From NCBI GenBank assembly GCA_903834675.1, contig CAILKC010000222.1, forward strand, positions 1-27,028: DNA of 27,028 nucleotides. Direction: 5' to 3'. The stretch comes from an uncultured Victivallales bacterium (GTDB taxonomy: Bacteria > Verrucomicrobiota > Lentisphaeria > Oligosphaerales > JAFGRS01). A model generated the notes under the pieces. The model did no database searches, was not told the origin of the DNA, and saw only the letters and a program-made list of their open reading frames with translations. The position numbers and the translations under genes are program-made. Positions 8,112 through 16,657 of the stretch are shown one piece after another; the first letter of the stretch is position 1; each line of letters begins with the position of its first letter.

Positions 8112-8377
8112 AGGGCTGTTTCAAGAATCGACCGCCGTCGTCCCGCCGACAGTGAAAGCGGCGTCGACGGGCCGCGGACGCGGCCCTTTGCCGCACGCAG
8201 TCCATATCGCGCGGCGGCCATGTGGACTGCGTGTGGCAAGGTCGCCGACGGCGACCGCGACACCGCTTTGGCTTGGCGCCTGTGCCATGCCTGACGGCGC
8301 GTGTTCTCGCACAACCCGATACGGCAGACAGAGCACGGGTTGTTGCGACGCCCAACCCCGTCTCTTAAAACAGCCCT
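8112..8377. mobile_element. MITE-like element, copy 2, inverted relative to copy 1
   Basis: 266 bp, same family as 5003-5270 but in the opposite orientation. Left end AGGGCTGTTTCAAGAA (8112-8127); the right end CTTAAAACAGCCCT is the diverged complement. Flanking direct repeats CGGCCTACAGC (8101-8111) and CGGCCTACGGC (8378-8388) differ at one base and give an 11-bp target duplication. The right copy contains the stop codon (8382-8384) of the large minus-strand gene. The 115-nt cloverleaf module is at 8155-8269, read on the minus strand, with arms at 8240-8256, 8189-8238 and 8169-8186. No coding capacity. It fills most of the gene-free stretch 7984-8381. Confidence 0.78.
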
Positions 8378-8381
8378 CGGC

Positions 8382-11300
8382 CTACGGCAGCGCCAGATCC
8401 GCCAGCGGCGCGGGAACTTCGGCGGGATCGGAACTGAGGTACGGGCAAACCTCGCCGCCAAGCCATAGGGAGATGTCCTGCAACGGCCAGCACTCCAGCG
8501 TCCAGACCCTTCCAGCCGCCTCGGGACCGACCTCAATCGGCTGCGGGGTGCCGACCCAGCGCCCATCGCGGTCCAGGGCCACGCGGCCGTCGGGAGCGCT
8601 GATCCGGATACGTGCCGTCTCGGTCTCCCCGCCGTCACGGGCGGCAAGATGAAAAGTCCGAGCGCCCTTGGGCACGTAGAACCAGCGCTTGATCGGGCTG
8701 CAGAACAGCGACAGGGGGACGTCGGCGGTAGCCACCTCCGCCAAGGCCAGGCCGCCCGCTTCCACCTCGGCCGAACCGCTGCCGGCATCGACCAGCACAT
8801 GCAGGACTCCGGCCTCCGCCGCCTTGGCTGTCAGCACGACACCCTCGTCCACCGGCGCCGTTCCGCTAGCCACGGTTGCGAAGGCGACGTCCAGGAGCCT
8901 GGCCTTGAGCGTATCCACGTACTTGGTGACCCGGAGGTTGCGGACCGTCACCTGCACCTCTTCGCCGGCCTGGCGCCAGAGCGCGACCTGGTTGCTGCGT
9001 CGCAGGCGTGCCTTGGTCGCCACCACCGGCACGGCCGAATTTGGCTGACGGAGTACGCCCAGGCGCTCCCTGACCTCACAGGGGATGTCGGCCGTCATGC
9101 CATCGACCTGCCCCGGAGCGTACTTTACGGTCAGGAGAAGGTTGGCCGTCTGCGTCTTGGCGCCCAGCGGTGGCGTCAGGGTCAGGCGGATCGGTCGTTC
9201 GAGCAACGCGGGCAAATGGATCTCGGCCGGAACCGTACTCACAACCCAGCCCTCGGGGCCAGTCGCCGCCGCCGCCACGGTCAGATTCTGGGGCGATAGG
9301 TTCCGTACCGTCAGCTCCGTAACCACCGACCGACCCGCTACGGCAACGGCGGCCTGGAGGGGGACATTCAGGGCCAACGGACGATTGCTTTCCAGCCACA
9401 GAACGGCCGTCAGCCGCAAGTCCGCCGCGCCGACCGGACAACCCACGAAGGCGACCACCGGCACCAGGCGTTCCACGTAATCCTCCTGGCGCAACAAAAC
9501 CTGGGCCGTGACCAGGTTGGACCCCGCCGCCGCCGGTACGAGGCTGATCTCGAGGGCCTCGGCAGGCACGTCGGCCAGGGCGGTCAGACGCACCGTTGGC
9601 GCCACGCTGCTGCCATGGGTGATCAGGGTGACGGCCTTGGGCAGGCCGGGAGTCAGCCAATCGTCTTCGGACACCAGCGTCGCGTCGATCCCACTGACCC
9701 CGGAGACCAGAGCATTGACGCGCTGCGCCAGAGCCAGCAATGGACTGCCCGGGCTGGCCATGGACGGGGTCCGCCGACAGGCCTCGAACAGAGCGGCCAG
9801 AGACTGCGACAGGACCCCGAGGGTTTCCACCGAGGGCGCCTCGCACAGGCCTTCCAGGGCCCGGCGAACCACTTCGGCTTCCGTCACGGCGACGCCGCAG
9901 GCCTTGGCCCGTTCCAGGATGGTCTTGCCGGCCGCCTTGTCCGGCGCCCAGTAGCCGACCAGGCGTTCCCCGGCGCCGGCGGAGACCGCCAGGGCCGACT
10001 GCAGCGGCGGCAGGGCAATGGGCCCGGTCCCGCCCCCGGCTAGAAACCCCGCCACCAGGCCGGGCTTGGCGAAGTTCAATTCGCCGGCGCCGGAGACCCG
10101 GCAAAGCAACCAGTCCGCCTCGCCGCCCCACACCGTCACCCGCGGTTCGCCGGCGCTGACCCGGTGCGGCAGCCGCCGCAACAGCGCGAAGGGCTGCTCG
10201 AGTTGCCGCCGCGGTAGCCCCCAACCCTCCGCGGCCGGGCCGCGCCGTTCCGCCTGCCGACCGAGACGCGGCACGAGCGCCCCTTGCCCGTCCACGCTCA
10301 GCGCTTCCACGGTCGACTCGTTTGCTCCGAACCCTTGCGCCACCAGGCCGTCGCTGCAAGCCCACAGGCGCCCTTCCTTCTCCACCTGCGGCGGCATGGC
10401 CCCGGCAGTGGCAGTCAGCAGCTCCCAGGGGCACTCCTCCAACGGCTGCCGACGGACCGGCCGCGAGCTGGCGCCAACCGCCAGGATCATGGCCTGGTTG
10501 GGCCCCAGGCTGATTCGGCAGGCCCCAGCGTCGTCCAGCTCCGCAGCCGCGGCGTCGGGCCAGAGGACCGTCAAGCGACTGTCCGCCGCCAGTCCCAGAC
10601 CCGCCAGGTCCAGCCAGAGCTCCGCGTTCTGCGCCACCGCCGTGAGGTTCACCAAGGCCACGCCGACGGCATTGCCCTGCCGCCAGGCTGAGCCCAGGAC
10701 CGCGGGACCCTGCCACTGCCGCCGTTTGCCGCCCAGCACGCCATAGGCCACCGTGTGCGGCGCCGCCGCCAGAGCCAGGCGCCCCGTCGGCCGGCTGGAC
10801 CCCGTGGGCACCAGCGCCAGGCGTTCCCATTGGCCATCCTGTAGGAAGGGTTTGCCGACCCGATAGTAGGCCTGAACCAGTTCGCGCAACAGCTCGCTGT
10901 TCCGGTCCCCTTCGCGGGGTGGCACGGCCACGCTGGTCGAGAGCAGCGGCACAAACCCCCAGGTGAACAGGGTCCCCATCTGCAGCGCAAAGGCATCGGC
11001 ATCCAGGTCAAGCTGCGCATCGCTGCCGAAGTTGATGGTGTACGGATGGTAGACGGCACTGAAGAGCGGGAAGACCTGCTCCCCGGCGCCCAGGGACGAG
11101 CGGGTCAAGTCGAGGGTCAGGAACCCGTCCATCAGGTCGAGGAACTGCTCCCCGATCTCCTCGGTGAAGAAGCAGGCATCCGGGACCTTCCGGCGCGTGC
11201 TCAAACGCAACTCTTCCATGAGCCGGCGGTTGTTCTGCGAGCGATGATCGCCGCCGTGCAGGCTGTGCTGATGCTGCGGATCGTAGCAGGGCAGGGTGCG

Positions 11301-12782
11301 CACCGCGGCCAGGCAGTCGAGATAGACCCCGGCCATGCCCTGCTCGCCGACCAGCTTGCCGGTGGTTTCGCGCAGCTTGGCCCGCCAGGGCTCAACCGGG
11401 CACATGTGGGCAAACACCTCGCTCGCGATCGTCCAGGGAACCAGGCGGCCAGTGTCGTCCTTGACCGCGGCCGCCTGGCCGTTCTCACGACGCCAGCTCT
11501 GCGTATCCGTATCCCAGATGACGCCGTTGATGTAGGGCAAAGGCATCACCCCCATCTCGCGGGCCGCCACCATCCCCTGAAGCAGGTACGGGTCCGCAGG
11601 CAGGGGCTCCGGGTAGTCGTCGTCGAAGCGAGCGATGGTGTAGCGGTAATAGTGCGACGCCAGCGGGACCCGTAGCCACTTCTTGTAGGCGGCCCATTCC
11701 GGTACGACCTTCGCCGGCTCATGGTAGAACTTCGCCCAAAAGCCGATCTGCCGAAACCAGAGGGGTACCCAGAGCGCCTCGTCGGCCGTGCCGGGCGCGG
11801 GCGCTTGCTGCGGCCACGACTCCGCAGTTCCGCGCCGGCACCAGGCTTTGCGGCGGGCCCAGTCGCGATAGATGGCGGCGGCCTCATGGTAGTCGCCCCG
11901 GAACGCGGTCAACACCACGGGATACGGCAGGACATAGCTGACCGGGTGCTGTCCCGGCGTGATCGGCCACTGGTCCAGGGGCGGCAGATGATGCACCCAC
12001 CAACTCAGGCGACCCGGCACGGTGCGGGTATCCACCGCAAAGCGTTTGTGCCAGCCATCGCCGTCTTCGGCGGCCAGATACAGCCCAGCCGCCGCGCTCA
12101 GATCCGGACGCCAACCGGATTCCGTCACCGTGCCCGCCACGGGCGCCGACAAGGCCGGAAGCCGCGGTGTCGGCGTGCCCCAGTACGCCAGCCACTGCAT
12201 CGAGGCGGGCTGCGGGTAGTCCAGCAAGACCTGGGTCTTCGCGCCGATGGGGTCACGCACCAGCCGACCGAGATACAGCGGCAGGGCAAGCTCGTCATCA
12301 GAGGGGCCCTTCAACCCCAGAAGCCGTGGAAACTGCACGTCCCACAGGGCGCCCTCCAGGCTGCCCTCCACCGCGATCTCCCAGCGCGATTTCCCTTCGC
12401 TCGGAACCAGCAACACCTGCACCGTCACGGACAGCTCGCCGTCGAGTCCCGGCGCCCGCACGCCGGTCCAGGCCAGCTCCAGGGTACGCCCCGACAGTCT
12501 GTGGGTCAGGCGGGTCGCGTCCCTGGCGGTAAGCTCCCGGAAGCCGCCGTCGGCGGCCCTCAGCACCAACAGCCACGGGGAACGATTCGGGGCCGACTCG
12601 CCGAGCGGCGGCAGAAAGACCGTGTCGCAGGGAATGTTGCGCAGTCCGCACAGGCCGCCCTGCGCCTCCAGGTCAAACACCATCTCCATGGACTCGTTGA
12701 CCAGGCTGACCTCAACCCCGCCGGCAAGGCGTGTCAGCAGAACCAGCCCAAGCAGTGTACTCATCGCCAGCCAGCGCGTCAT
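8382..12782 (-). CDS. Large secreted glycoside-hydrolase-like protein (DUF6259-like) with NEW3-type domain
   Basis: 1466 residues from ATG 12782, with GGGAGGA about 7 nt upstream; the frame to 12815 is longer but lacks this site. A signal peptide occupies about 1-22. Residues ~23-290 look like a beta-rich sugar-binding domain. RGDYHEAAAIYRDWARRK (295-312) leads into a putative TIM barrel (~340-700) resembling DUF6259 proteins. Candidate acidic catalytic residues are D489 in GVYLDCLA and E541/E542 in FFTEEIGE, assigned by pattern only. Residues about 1146-1220 match the NEW3/NPCBM-associated domain of alpha-galactosidases, and further beta domains follow. It probably acts on a polysaccharide outside the cytoplasm. 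It is transcribed alone, from a promoter near 12896-12923. The stop codon lies inside the target duplication of the 8112-8377 element. Confidence 0.8.
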   Translation of the reverse strand: MTRWLAMSTLLGLVLLTRLAGGVEVSLVNESMEMVFDLEAQGGLCGLRNIPCDTVFLPPLGESAPNRSPWLLVLRAADGGFRELTARDATRLTHRLSGRTLELAWTGVRAPGLDGELSVTVQVLLVPSEGKSRWEIAVEGSLEGALWDVQFPRLLGLKGPSDDELALPLYLGRLVRDPIGAKTQVLLDYPQPASMQWLAYWGTPTPRLPALSAPVAGTVTESGWRPDLSAAAGLYLAAEDGDGWHKRFAVDTRTVPGRLSWWVHHLPPLDQWPITPGQHPVSYVLPYPVVLTAFRGDYHEAAAIYRDWARRKAWCRRGTAESWPQQAPAPGTADEALWVPLWFRQIGFWAKFYHEPAKVVPEWAAYKKWLRVPLASHYYRYTIARFDDDYPEPLPADPYLLQGMVAAREMGVMPLPYINGVIWDTDTQSWRRENGQAAAVKDDTGRLVPWTIASEVFAHMCPVEPWRAKLRETTGKLVGEQGMAGVYLDCLAAVRTLPCYDPQHQHSLHGGDHRSQNNRRLMEELRLSTRRKVPDACFFTEEIGEQFLDLMDGFLTLDLTRSSLGAGEQVFPLFSAVYHPYTINFGSDAQLDLDADAFALQMGTLFTWGFVPLLSTSVAVPPREGDRNSELLRELVQAYYRVGKPFLQDGQWERLALVPTGSSRPTGRLALAAAPHTVAYGVLGGKRRQWQGPAVLGSAWRQGNAVGVALVNLTAVAQNAELWLDLAGLGLAADSRLTVLWPDAAAAELDDAGACRISLGPNQAMILAVGASSRPVRRQPLEECPWELLTATAGAMPPQVEKEGRLWACSDGLVAQGFGANESTVEALSVDGQGALVPRLGRQAERRGPAAEGWGLPRRQLEQPFALLRRLPHRVSAGEPRVTVWGGEADWLLCRVSGAGELNFAKPGLVAGFLAGGGTGPIALPPLQSALAVSAGAGERLVGYWAPDKAAGKTILERAKACGVAVTEAEVVRRALEGLCEAPSVETLGVLSQSLAALFEACRRTPSMASPGSPLLALAQRVNALVSGVSGIDATLVSEDDWLTPGLPKAVTLITHGSSVAPTVRLTALADVPAEALEISLVPAAAGSNLVTAQVLLRQEDYVERLVPVVAFVGCPVGAADLRLTAVLWLESNRPLALNVPLQAAVAVAGRSVVTELTVRNLSPQNLTVAAAATGPEGWVVSTVPAEIHLPALLERPIRLTLTPPLGAKTQTANLLLTVKYAPGQVDGMTADIPCEVRERLGVLRQPNSAVPVVATKARLRRSNQVALWRQAGEEVQVTVRNLRVTKYVDTLKARLLDVAFATVASGTAPVDEGVVLTAKAAEAGVLHVLVDAGSGSAEVEAGGLALAEVATADVPLSLFCSPIKRWFYVPKGARTFHLAARDGGETETARIRISAPDGRVALDRDGRWVGTPQPIEVGPEAAGRVWTLECWPLQDISLWLGGEVCPYLSSDPAEVPAPLADLALP

Positions 12783-12895
12783 CGCTTGTCCTCCCGTCGG
12801 AAGATCACTCGTCAAAAAGCCGTAGAGCGGCCCCCTCGCTCAGTCGAGGGCGCCCCGCCCCGCCAGCCGTTCCGGGGTTTCGCCACAGCCGCCGC

Positions 12896-12923
12896 TATAT
12901 ACCATCGCTTGGTCCCATGGCAA
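12896..12923 (-). promoter_or_regulatory. Candidate sigma-70-type promoter for the 1466-residue protein
   Basis: On the minus strand TTGCCA (12923-12918), a 16-nt spacer, then TATATA (12901-12896). This predicts a transcript start near 12889 and a leader of about 107 nt. It is the most AT-rich spot in the divergent gap 12783-13116, which otherwise holds only a plus-strand promoter candidate and a short hairpin (GCCCTG/CAGGGC, 12982-13002). Confidence 0.5.
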
Positions 12924-12969
12924 TAGGGATCGGGCCCCAGTGCATGTCTGAGACTTCAGGAAAACCTAT

Positions 12970-13030
12970 GAACTGACCTGCGCCCTGACCCCGCCGCAGG
13001 GCTGGACAAGACTGCGGCGGACGGTATGGT
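12970..13030 (+). promoter_or_regulatory. Candidate promoter with upstream shared 16-mer
   Basis: GAACTGACCTGCGCCC (12970-12985) is followed 39 nt later by TATGGT (13025-13030), with TGGACA 16 nt before that hexamer (13003-13008). The same 16-mer and the same 39-nt distance to TATAGT recur at 25045-25105. The 16-mer would sit near -60, where class I activators bind. It precedes the small gene at 13117. Confidence 0.4.
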
Positions 13031-13116
13031 GTCGCGGCCGAACCGGCCTGGCGCCGACGTCAGGTTGACGCGGAAGCAGGCTCAACCCGCAAGCGTACCG
13101 TGACTGCAGGGCGGCG

Positions 13117-13491
13117 ATGGCACAACGATACCGGCGAATCCAGGAACAGCTCTTCACCCGCACCCGCGACCTCTTCGGACTCAGCGACGCCGAGGCGTTG
13201 TTCATCCTTGACGACGTCGTGCTCAATCTGGAGGCCCTCAGCGCCGACCTCGCGCCACGTGGGGATGGGCGGGTCGATCCGGCCAAGTCGCCGCAACGCA
13301 TCATGCAAGCCCTTGGTTCGGTGTCCGATCAACTCGAATGCGCCGTGCTGGCCGAGATTGTGGCGGGTCTGATCGAGGCCGGGGCGCTGGAGTGCCACCC
13401 GCTGTCTGAACAAGCCGTGGAACCCTTGACGCACTTCGTCAAGGGACTGCGGGACGCCATGCCGCCCATGTCCCATGACTATGCGAATTAG
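13117..13491 (+). CDS. Small hypothetical protein, mostly helical
   Basis: 124 residues, not recognised. It has no signal peptide, membrane segment or cysteine pair, and only one cysteine (in LECAVLAE). The composition is alternating hydrophobic and acidic, fitting a soluble helical bundle (IQEQLFTRTRDLFGLSDAEALFILDDVVLNLE at the start). It lacks obvious catalytic motifs. Third codon positions are GC-rich, as in neighbouring genes, supporting a real gene. A weak AGGGCGG precedes the ATG. It lies 62 bp before the heptose-phosphate adenylyltransferase and could share its transcript; a promoter candidate is at 13003-13030. Function cannot be inferred. Confidence 0.55.
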   Translation: MAQRYRRIQEQLFTRTRDLFGLSDAEALFILDDVVLNLEALSADLAPRGDGRVDPAKSPQRIMQALGSVSDQLECAVLAEIVAGLIEAGALECHPLSEQAVEPLTHFVKGLRDAMPPMSHDYAN

Positions 13492-13553
13492 TCCGAGGCG
13501 CTGAAGGATGTCGCCAACCGGTGCAGGGGACACGGCGGCGGAGAAACACGACC

Positions 13554-14045
13554 ATGCGTACTCCCGACAGTAAGATTATGACGCTTGAGCAGGCCACCGC
13601 CTGGCGCCAGACCCTCCGCCGCGACCACCTGCGCCTGGCCCTGACCAACGGCTGTTTCGACCTCCTGCATCGTGGCCACGCCGAGTACCTCGCCCGAGCC
13701 CGCGAAAGCGCGGATGCCCTGCTGGTTGCGGTGAACAGCGATGCGTCCGTCAAGCTCCTGAAGGGCCCCACCCGCCCCGTCGTCAGCGAACAGGACCGCG
13801 CCTTCCTGCTTGCCTGCCTGGAGGCCGTGGATGCCGTGGTCGTCTTCGCGGGCGTGAAGCCGACCGACGTCTTCCGCCAAGTGCCGCCCGACGTCTACGT
13901 GAAAGGCGGCGACTACACCCTCGATACCCTCGACCGCGAGGAGCGTGACGTGCTCATGAGTTTTGGTTGCGCCTTCCGCTTCATTCCCTTCGTCCCCGGT
14001 TTCTCCACCACGAGCACGATCTCCCGCGTTCGCAGCCAGGGCTGA
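13554..14045 (+). CDS. rfaE2: D-glycero-beta-D-manno-heptose 1-phosphate adenylyltransferase (stand-alone HldE C-domain type)
   Basis: 163 residues from ATG 13554, with GGAG about 10 nt upstream; a GTG at 13521 gives an 11-residue basic extension that I reject. A cytidylyltransferase-fold enzyme joining AMP to heptose-1-phosphate to make ADP-heptose for LPS core. The HxGH motif is HRGH (39-42), inside TNGCFDLLHRGHAEYL. VYVKGGDY (114-121) and the C-terminal STTSTISRVR (151-160) are typical of the family. In E. coli this activity is fused to the heptose kinase; here it stands alone, as in many other phyla. Related nucleotidyltransferases (glycerol-3-phosphate or FAD type) are less likely given YVKGGDY. 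Supports an LPS-bearing outer membrane. Confidence 0.88.
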   Translation: MRTPDSKIMTLEQATAWRQTLRRDHLRLALTNGCFDLLHRGHAEYLARARESADALLVAVNSDASVKLLKGPTRPVVSEQDRAFLLACLEAVDAVVVFAGVKPTDVFRQVPPDVYVKGGDYTLDTLDREERDVLMSFGCAFRFIPFVPGFSTTSTISRVRSQG

Positions 14046-14193
14046 CACCCCGGGCCCCGGCGGCGCCAGGGGGTGGATGGGCGGGCGGGTAGGCAACGCG
14101 CCTTTGGGGCTGGATGTCTTGGGTTGGTCCTTGGGTGTTTCGTCATGGGTCATCGGCTGGCAGTCAAGGTCCGCACTTTGGGAGGGCCGCGGT

Positions 14194-14712
14194 ATGAACC
14201 CTGATCTCAACTTCATCTTCAGCCGCAGAAGCGTGCGCCGCTACGCTCAGCGCGACATCCCACCCGAGACCTTGCAGGCGCTGCTGGAAGCCGCCATGGC
14301 TGCCCCCTCGGCCTGCTGCACGGACCCCTGGGACTTCATCGTAGTCCGCGACCAGGACAAGCGCGAGGCCATCGCCGCGGCTCTGCCCTACGGCAAGATG
14401 CTGCCCCAGGCGCCCATCGGTATCGTCGTCTGCGGCGACCTGCAACGCGCCAACGGCGGCGAACTGTCCTACCTGCTGCAGGACTGCGCCGCGGCGATTG
14501 AGAATCTGCTGCTGGCGGCGCAGGCCTGCGGCCTCGGCGCCTGCTGGCTCGGAGTCCATCCGCGCCCGGACCGGATCGCCCATCTGCGGACCTTGTTCAG
14601 CCTGCCGGAGCACATCGTGCCGGTCTCCGTCATCGCTCTGGGTTGGCCGGCCGAAACCCCCGCCCCGCGCAGCCGCTATGCCGCCGGGCGCGTCCATCAT
14701 GAACGCTGGTGA
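14194..14712 (+). CDS. Nitroreductase-family FMN oxidoreductase
   Basis: 172 residues from ATG 14194, with GGGAGGG about 8 nt upstream; the longer open frame from 13963 overlaps the adenylyltransferase gene and is rejected. The N-terminal FMN phosphate-binding SRRSVRRY (10-17) and MAAPSACCTDPWDFIVV (35-51) are typical. GLGACWLGVHP (113-123) is the usual glycine-rich FMN segment near the C-terminus. This short subfamily forms dimers with one FMN per active site and reduces nitro or quinone compounds with NAD(P)H. The physiological substrate is unknown. A possible GTG start of radC overlaps its stop codon. Confidence 0.9.
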   Translation: MNPDLNFIFSRRSVRRYAQRDIPPETLQALLEAAMAAPSACCTDPWDFIVVRDQDKREAIAAALPYGKMLPQAPIGIVVCGDLQRANGGELSYLLQDCAAAIENLLLAAQACGLGACWLGVHPRPDRIAHLRTLFSLPEHIVPVSVIALGWPAETPAPRSRYAAGRVHHERW

Positions 14713-14729
14713 GACGGGTAAAGACGGCC

Positions 14730-15476
14730 ATGCCTACGGAATCACGCTCCATCTCAGACTCCTCAGCGGGCGGCGGCTCCCTGCTGATTGCCGATCTGCC
14801 GGACCACGAACGGCCCCGGGAACGCCTCGTCGCCCAAGGCTCTGAGGCGCTTAGTGATGCGGAACTGCTCGCCATCCTCCTGCGTACCGGTCGCCGCGGC
14901 GTCTCGGCCCTGGACGTCGCCCGGCACCTGCTGAACGAGTTCGGCGGCTCGCTGAACCGCCTGGCGACCGCTGGCGTCTCCGAACTGCGCCGTGTCCCCG
15001 GCATCGGTCCCGCCAAGGCCGTCGAGATCCACGCCGCCTTCGCCTTGGCCCGCCGCCTCGCTGGCACCACGGACGCCGCCCGCCGTTGCCTGAATGAACC
15101 GCAGGGCGTCTGCGATCTCTTCAGGGAGCAGTTTCGCACCGCCACGCAGGAGGAGTTCCACGTGCTGCTGCTGGACGCCAAGAACCACCTGCTGCTGCGC
15201 GAGCGCATCACCCTTGGTCTGGTCGACCGCACCCAGATTCATCCGCGCGAGGTGTTCCGCAGCGCCATCCGCGAGAACTGCTCGCGCTTGCTGCTGGTCC
15301 ACAATCACCCCAGCGGCGACCCCACCCCTTCGGCCCAGGACATCGCCGCCAACCGCCAGCTCGTCGAAGCCGGCAAGATCATCGGCATTGAGGTCCTGGA
15401 CCATGTCGTGATCGGCAATCCGGCGCGAGTCCACGGCCGGGCCTACGTCAGCTTTCGCCAGGAAAATCTTATGTAG
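14730..15476 (+). CDS. radC: RadC family JAB/MPN-domain protein
   Basis: 248 residues from ATG 14730. A GTG at 14709, overlapping the previous stop, is a possible alternative; neither has a strong ribosome site. An N-terminal UPF0758 region (DLPDHERPRERLVAQG, ALSDAELLAILLRTG) is followed by a helix-hairpin-helix (VPGIGPAKAVEI, 89-100). The C-terminal JAMM metalloprotease-like site HNHPSGDPTPSAQD (191-204) has the zinc ligands. The originally proposed DNA-repair role of RadC is not supported for E. coli, and the biochemical role is open. It probably shares a transcript with the nitroreductase. The following oxidoreductase starts 36 bp downstream. Confidence 0.93.
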   Translation: MPTESRSISDSSAGGGSLLIADLPDHERPRERLVAQGSEALSDAELLAILLRTGRRGVSALDVARHLLNEFGGSLNRLATAGVSELRRVPGIGPAKAVEIHAAFALARRLAGTTDAARRCLNEPQGVCDLFREQFRTATQEEFHVLLLDAKNHLLLRERITLGLVDRTQIHPREVFRSAIRENCSRLLLVHNHPSGDPTPSAQDIAANRQLVEAGKIIGIEVLDHVVIGNPARVHGRAYVSFRQENLM

Positions 15477-15512
15477 TGCGGGACCGTTTGTGTCCCCCGG
15501 AGGCCAGGCAGA

Positions 15513-16541
15513 ATGACGCTGAAATTTGGTCTGATCGGACTGGGGCAACATGGGCGCAATGCCGTGGCGCCCGCCTTCGAAGATCCCCAGGCCTGCGCTG
15601 AACTGTGCGCCGTGTGCGACGTCAGCCCCGCCGCTCTCGACGCCTTCACGCGCCCGGTCCAGGCTAAGTACTCGGACCATCGGCAGATGCTGGCGAACTA
15701 CGCCCTGGACGCGGTCTATGTCGCCGCGGGCATGGACCGGCACTGCGCTCTGGTGCTGGACTGTCTGGCGGCCGGCAAGCACGTCGTGGTCGAGAAGCCG
15801 ATGGCGTCGACCCTGCCGGACTGCCGCCGCATGATCGATACCGCCCGCCACGCCGGACGAGTGCTCGCGGTGAACTTCGAGACCCGTTACAGCGAACAGA
15901 ATGACATCCTGCGCCGCTGGATCGCCGGGGGCCATTTCGGCCGCATCGAAGCCCTGCACTTCGCTAACATGTGGGACGGCCACAAGACCTTCGGACCCAT
16001 CCGGGAACGGCGGGCCAGGCTGATGGCTCTCGCCGGCGCCCTCGACTGCGGCATCCACAAACTCGACCAGGCCAGATTCTTGCTCGGGGGCACCTGGAAC
16101 CGGGTTGAAGCGCTTGGGGCCTGGCTCGGCGAACCCTCGGAGCCGCCCCCGCACATCGGCATCCTGGCCCAGCTCAGCACCGGGGTCATGGTCACCCTCA
16201 ACGCCAGCCTCGCCTGGGCGGCCAATATCGAGCCGCGACCCATGGTCAACACCCTCGAAATCGCCGGCACCCAAGGCGTGGCACTCTGTCGCTCAACTCC
16301 CGACTTCCGCCGTATGACCCTCCAGCTCTGCAGCGCCACGCTCTGCCAGGAAATGACCCTCGATAGCGCCGGACATACCAGCGACATCGCGTTGTTGCTC
16401 AATGATTTTCATAAGACGGTAGAGGGCGGTGGGAAGGCCTCGGGAAGCCTCGCGTCGGGCGAGGATGGCTACTGGGCGCAGTTCGCCACCGAGCAGGCCA
16501 ACCAGAGCGCCAGACGCAACCGTATCCCGCTGTCGTCCTGA
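15513..16541 (+). CDS. Gfo/Idh/MocA family oxidoreductase
   Basis: 342 residues, with GGAGG shortly upstream of ATG 15513. The N-terminal Rossmann domain has GLIGLGQHGR (6-15) and the hallmark VVVEKPMAST (91-100), where the EKP lysine (K95) is catalytic. The C-terminal alpha/beta domain has ALDCGIHKLDQARFLLGG, carrying the conserved D-x-x-x-H. These enzymes oxidise or epimerise sugars, inositols or related polyols with NAD(P). The exact substrate is unknown. An MFS transporter follows 187 bp later, suggesting a transport-and-oxidation pair, although structured repeats (16549-16699) fill the gap. The first repeat starts 7 nt after the stop codon. Confidence 0.92.
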   Translation: MTLKFGLIGLGQHGRNAVAPAFEDPQACAELCAVCDVSPAALDAFTRPVQAKYSDHRQMLANYALDAVYVAAGMDRHCALVLDCLAAGKHVVVEKPMASTLPDCRRMIDTARHAGRVLAVNFETRYSEQNDILRRWIAGGHFGRIEALHFANMWDGHKTFGPIRERRARLMALAGALDCGIHKLDQARFLLGGTWNRVEALGAWLGEPSEPPPHIGILAQLSTGVMVTLNASLAWAANIEPRPMVNTLEIAGTQGVALCRSTPDFRRMTLQLCSATLCQEMTLDSAGHTSDIALLLNDFHKTVEGGGKASGSLASGEDGYWAQFATEQANQSARRNRIPLSS

Positions 16542-16548
16542 GCCACGG

Positions 16549-16657
16549 TCCCAGAAGATGGAGCGGCCGCGGCTCGCGGCCAGAGCCGACCCGACGGTCG
16601 GCGCTCCCAGAAGATGGAGCGGCCGCGGCTCGCGGCCAGAGCCGACCCGACGGTGGG
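16549..16657. repeat. Two copies of a 56-bp hairpin repeat
   Basis: Units beginning TCCCAGAAGATGGAGC start at 16549 and 16605 (period 56) and are nearly identical until the second diverges after CCCGACGGT. Each contains a perfect palindrome, GGCCGCG-GCT-CGCGGCC, a 7-bp stem with a 3-nt loop. The first unit begins 7 nt after the stop of the upstream oxidoreductase. Confidence 0.85.

Noticed and set aside
9076..10830. 584-residue minus-strand frame
   Set aside because: Overlaps the 1466-residue gene in another frame; glycine/arginine-rich low-complexity translation typical of a shadow frame.
11721..12926. 401-residue plus-strand frame
   Set aside because: Antisense to the 1466-residue gene and crosses its promoter and ribosome site.
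14763..16274. 503-residue minus-strand frame
   Set aside because: Antisense to radC and the Gfo/Idh gene, both with complete family motifs and ribosome sites.
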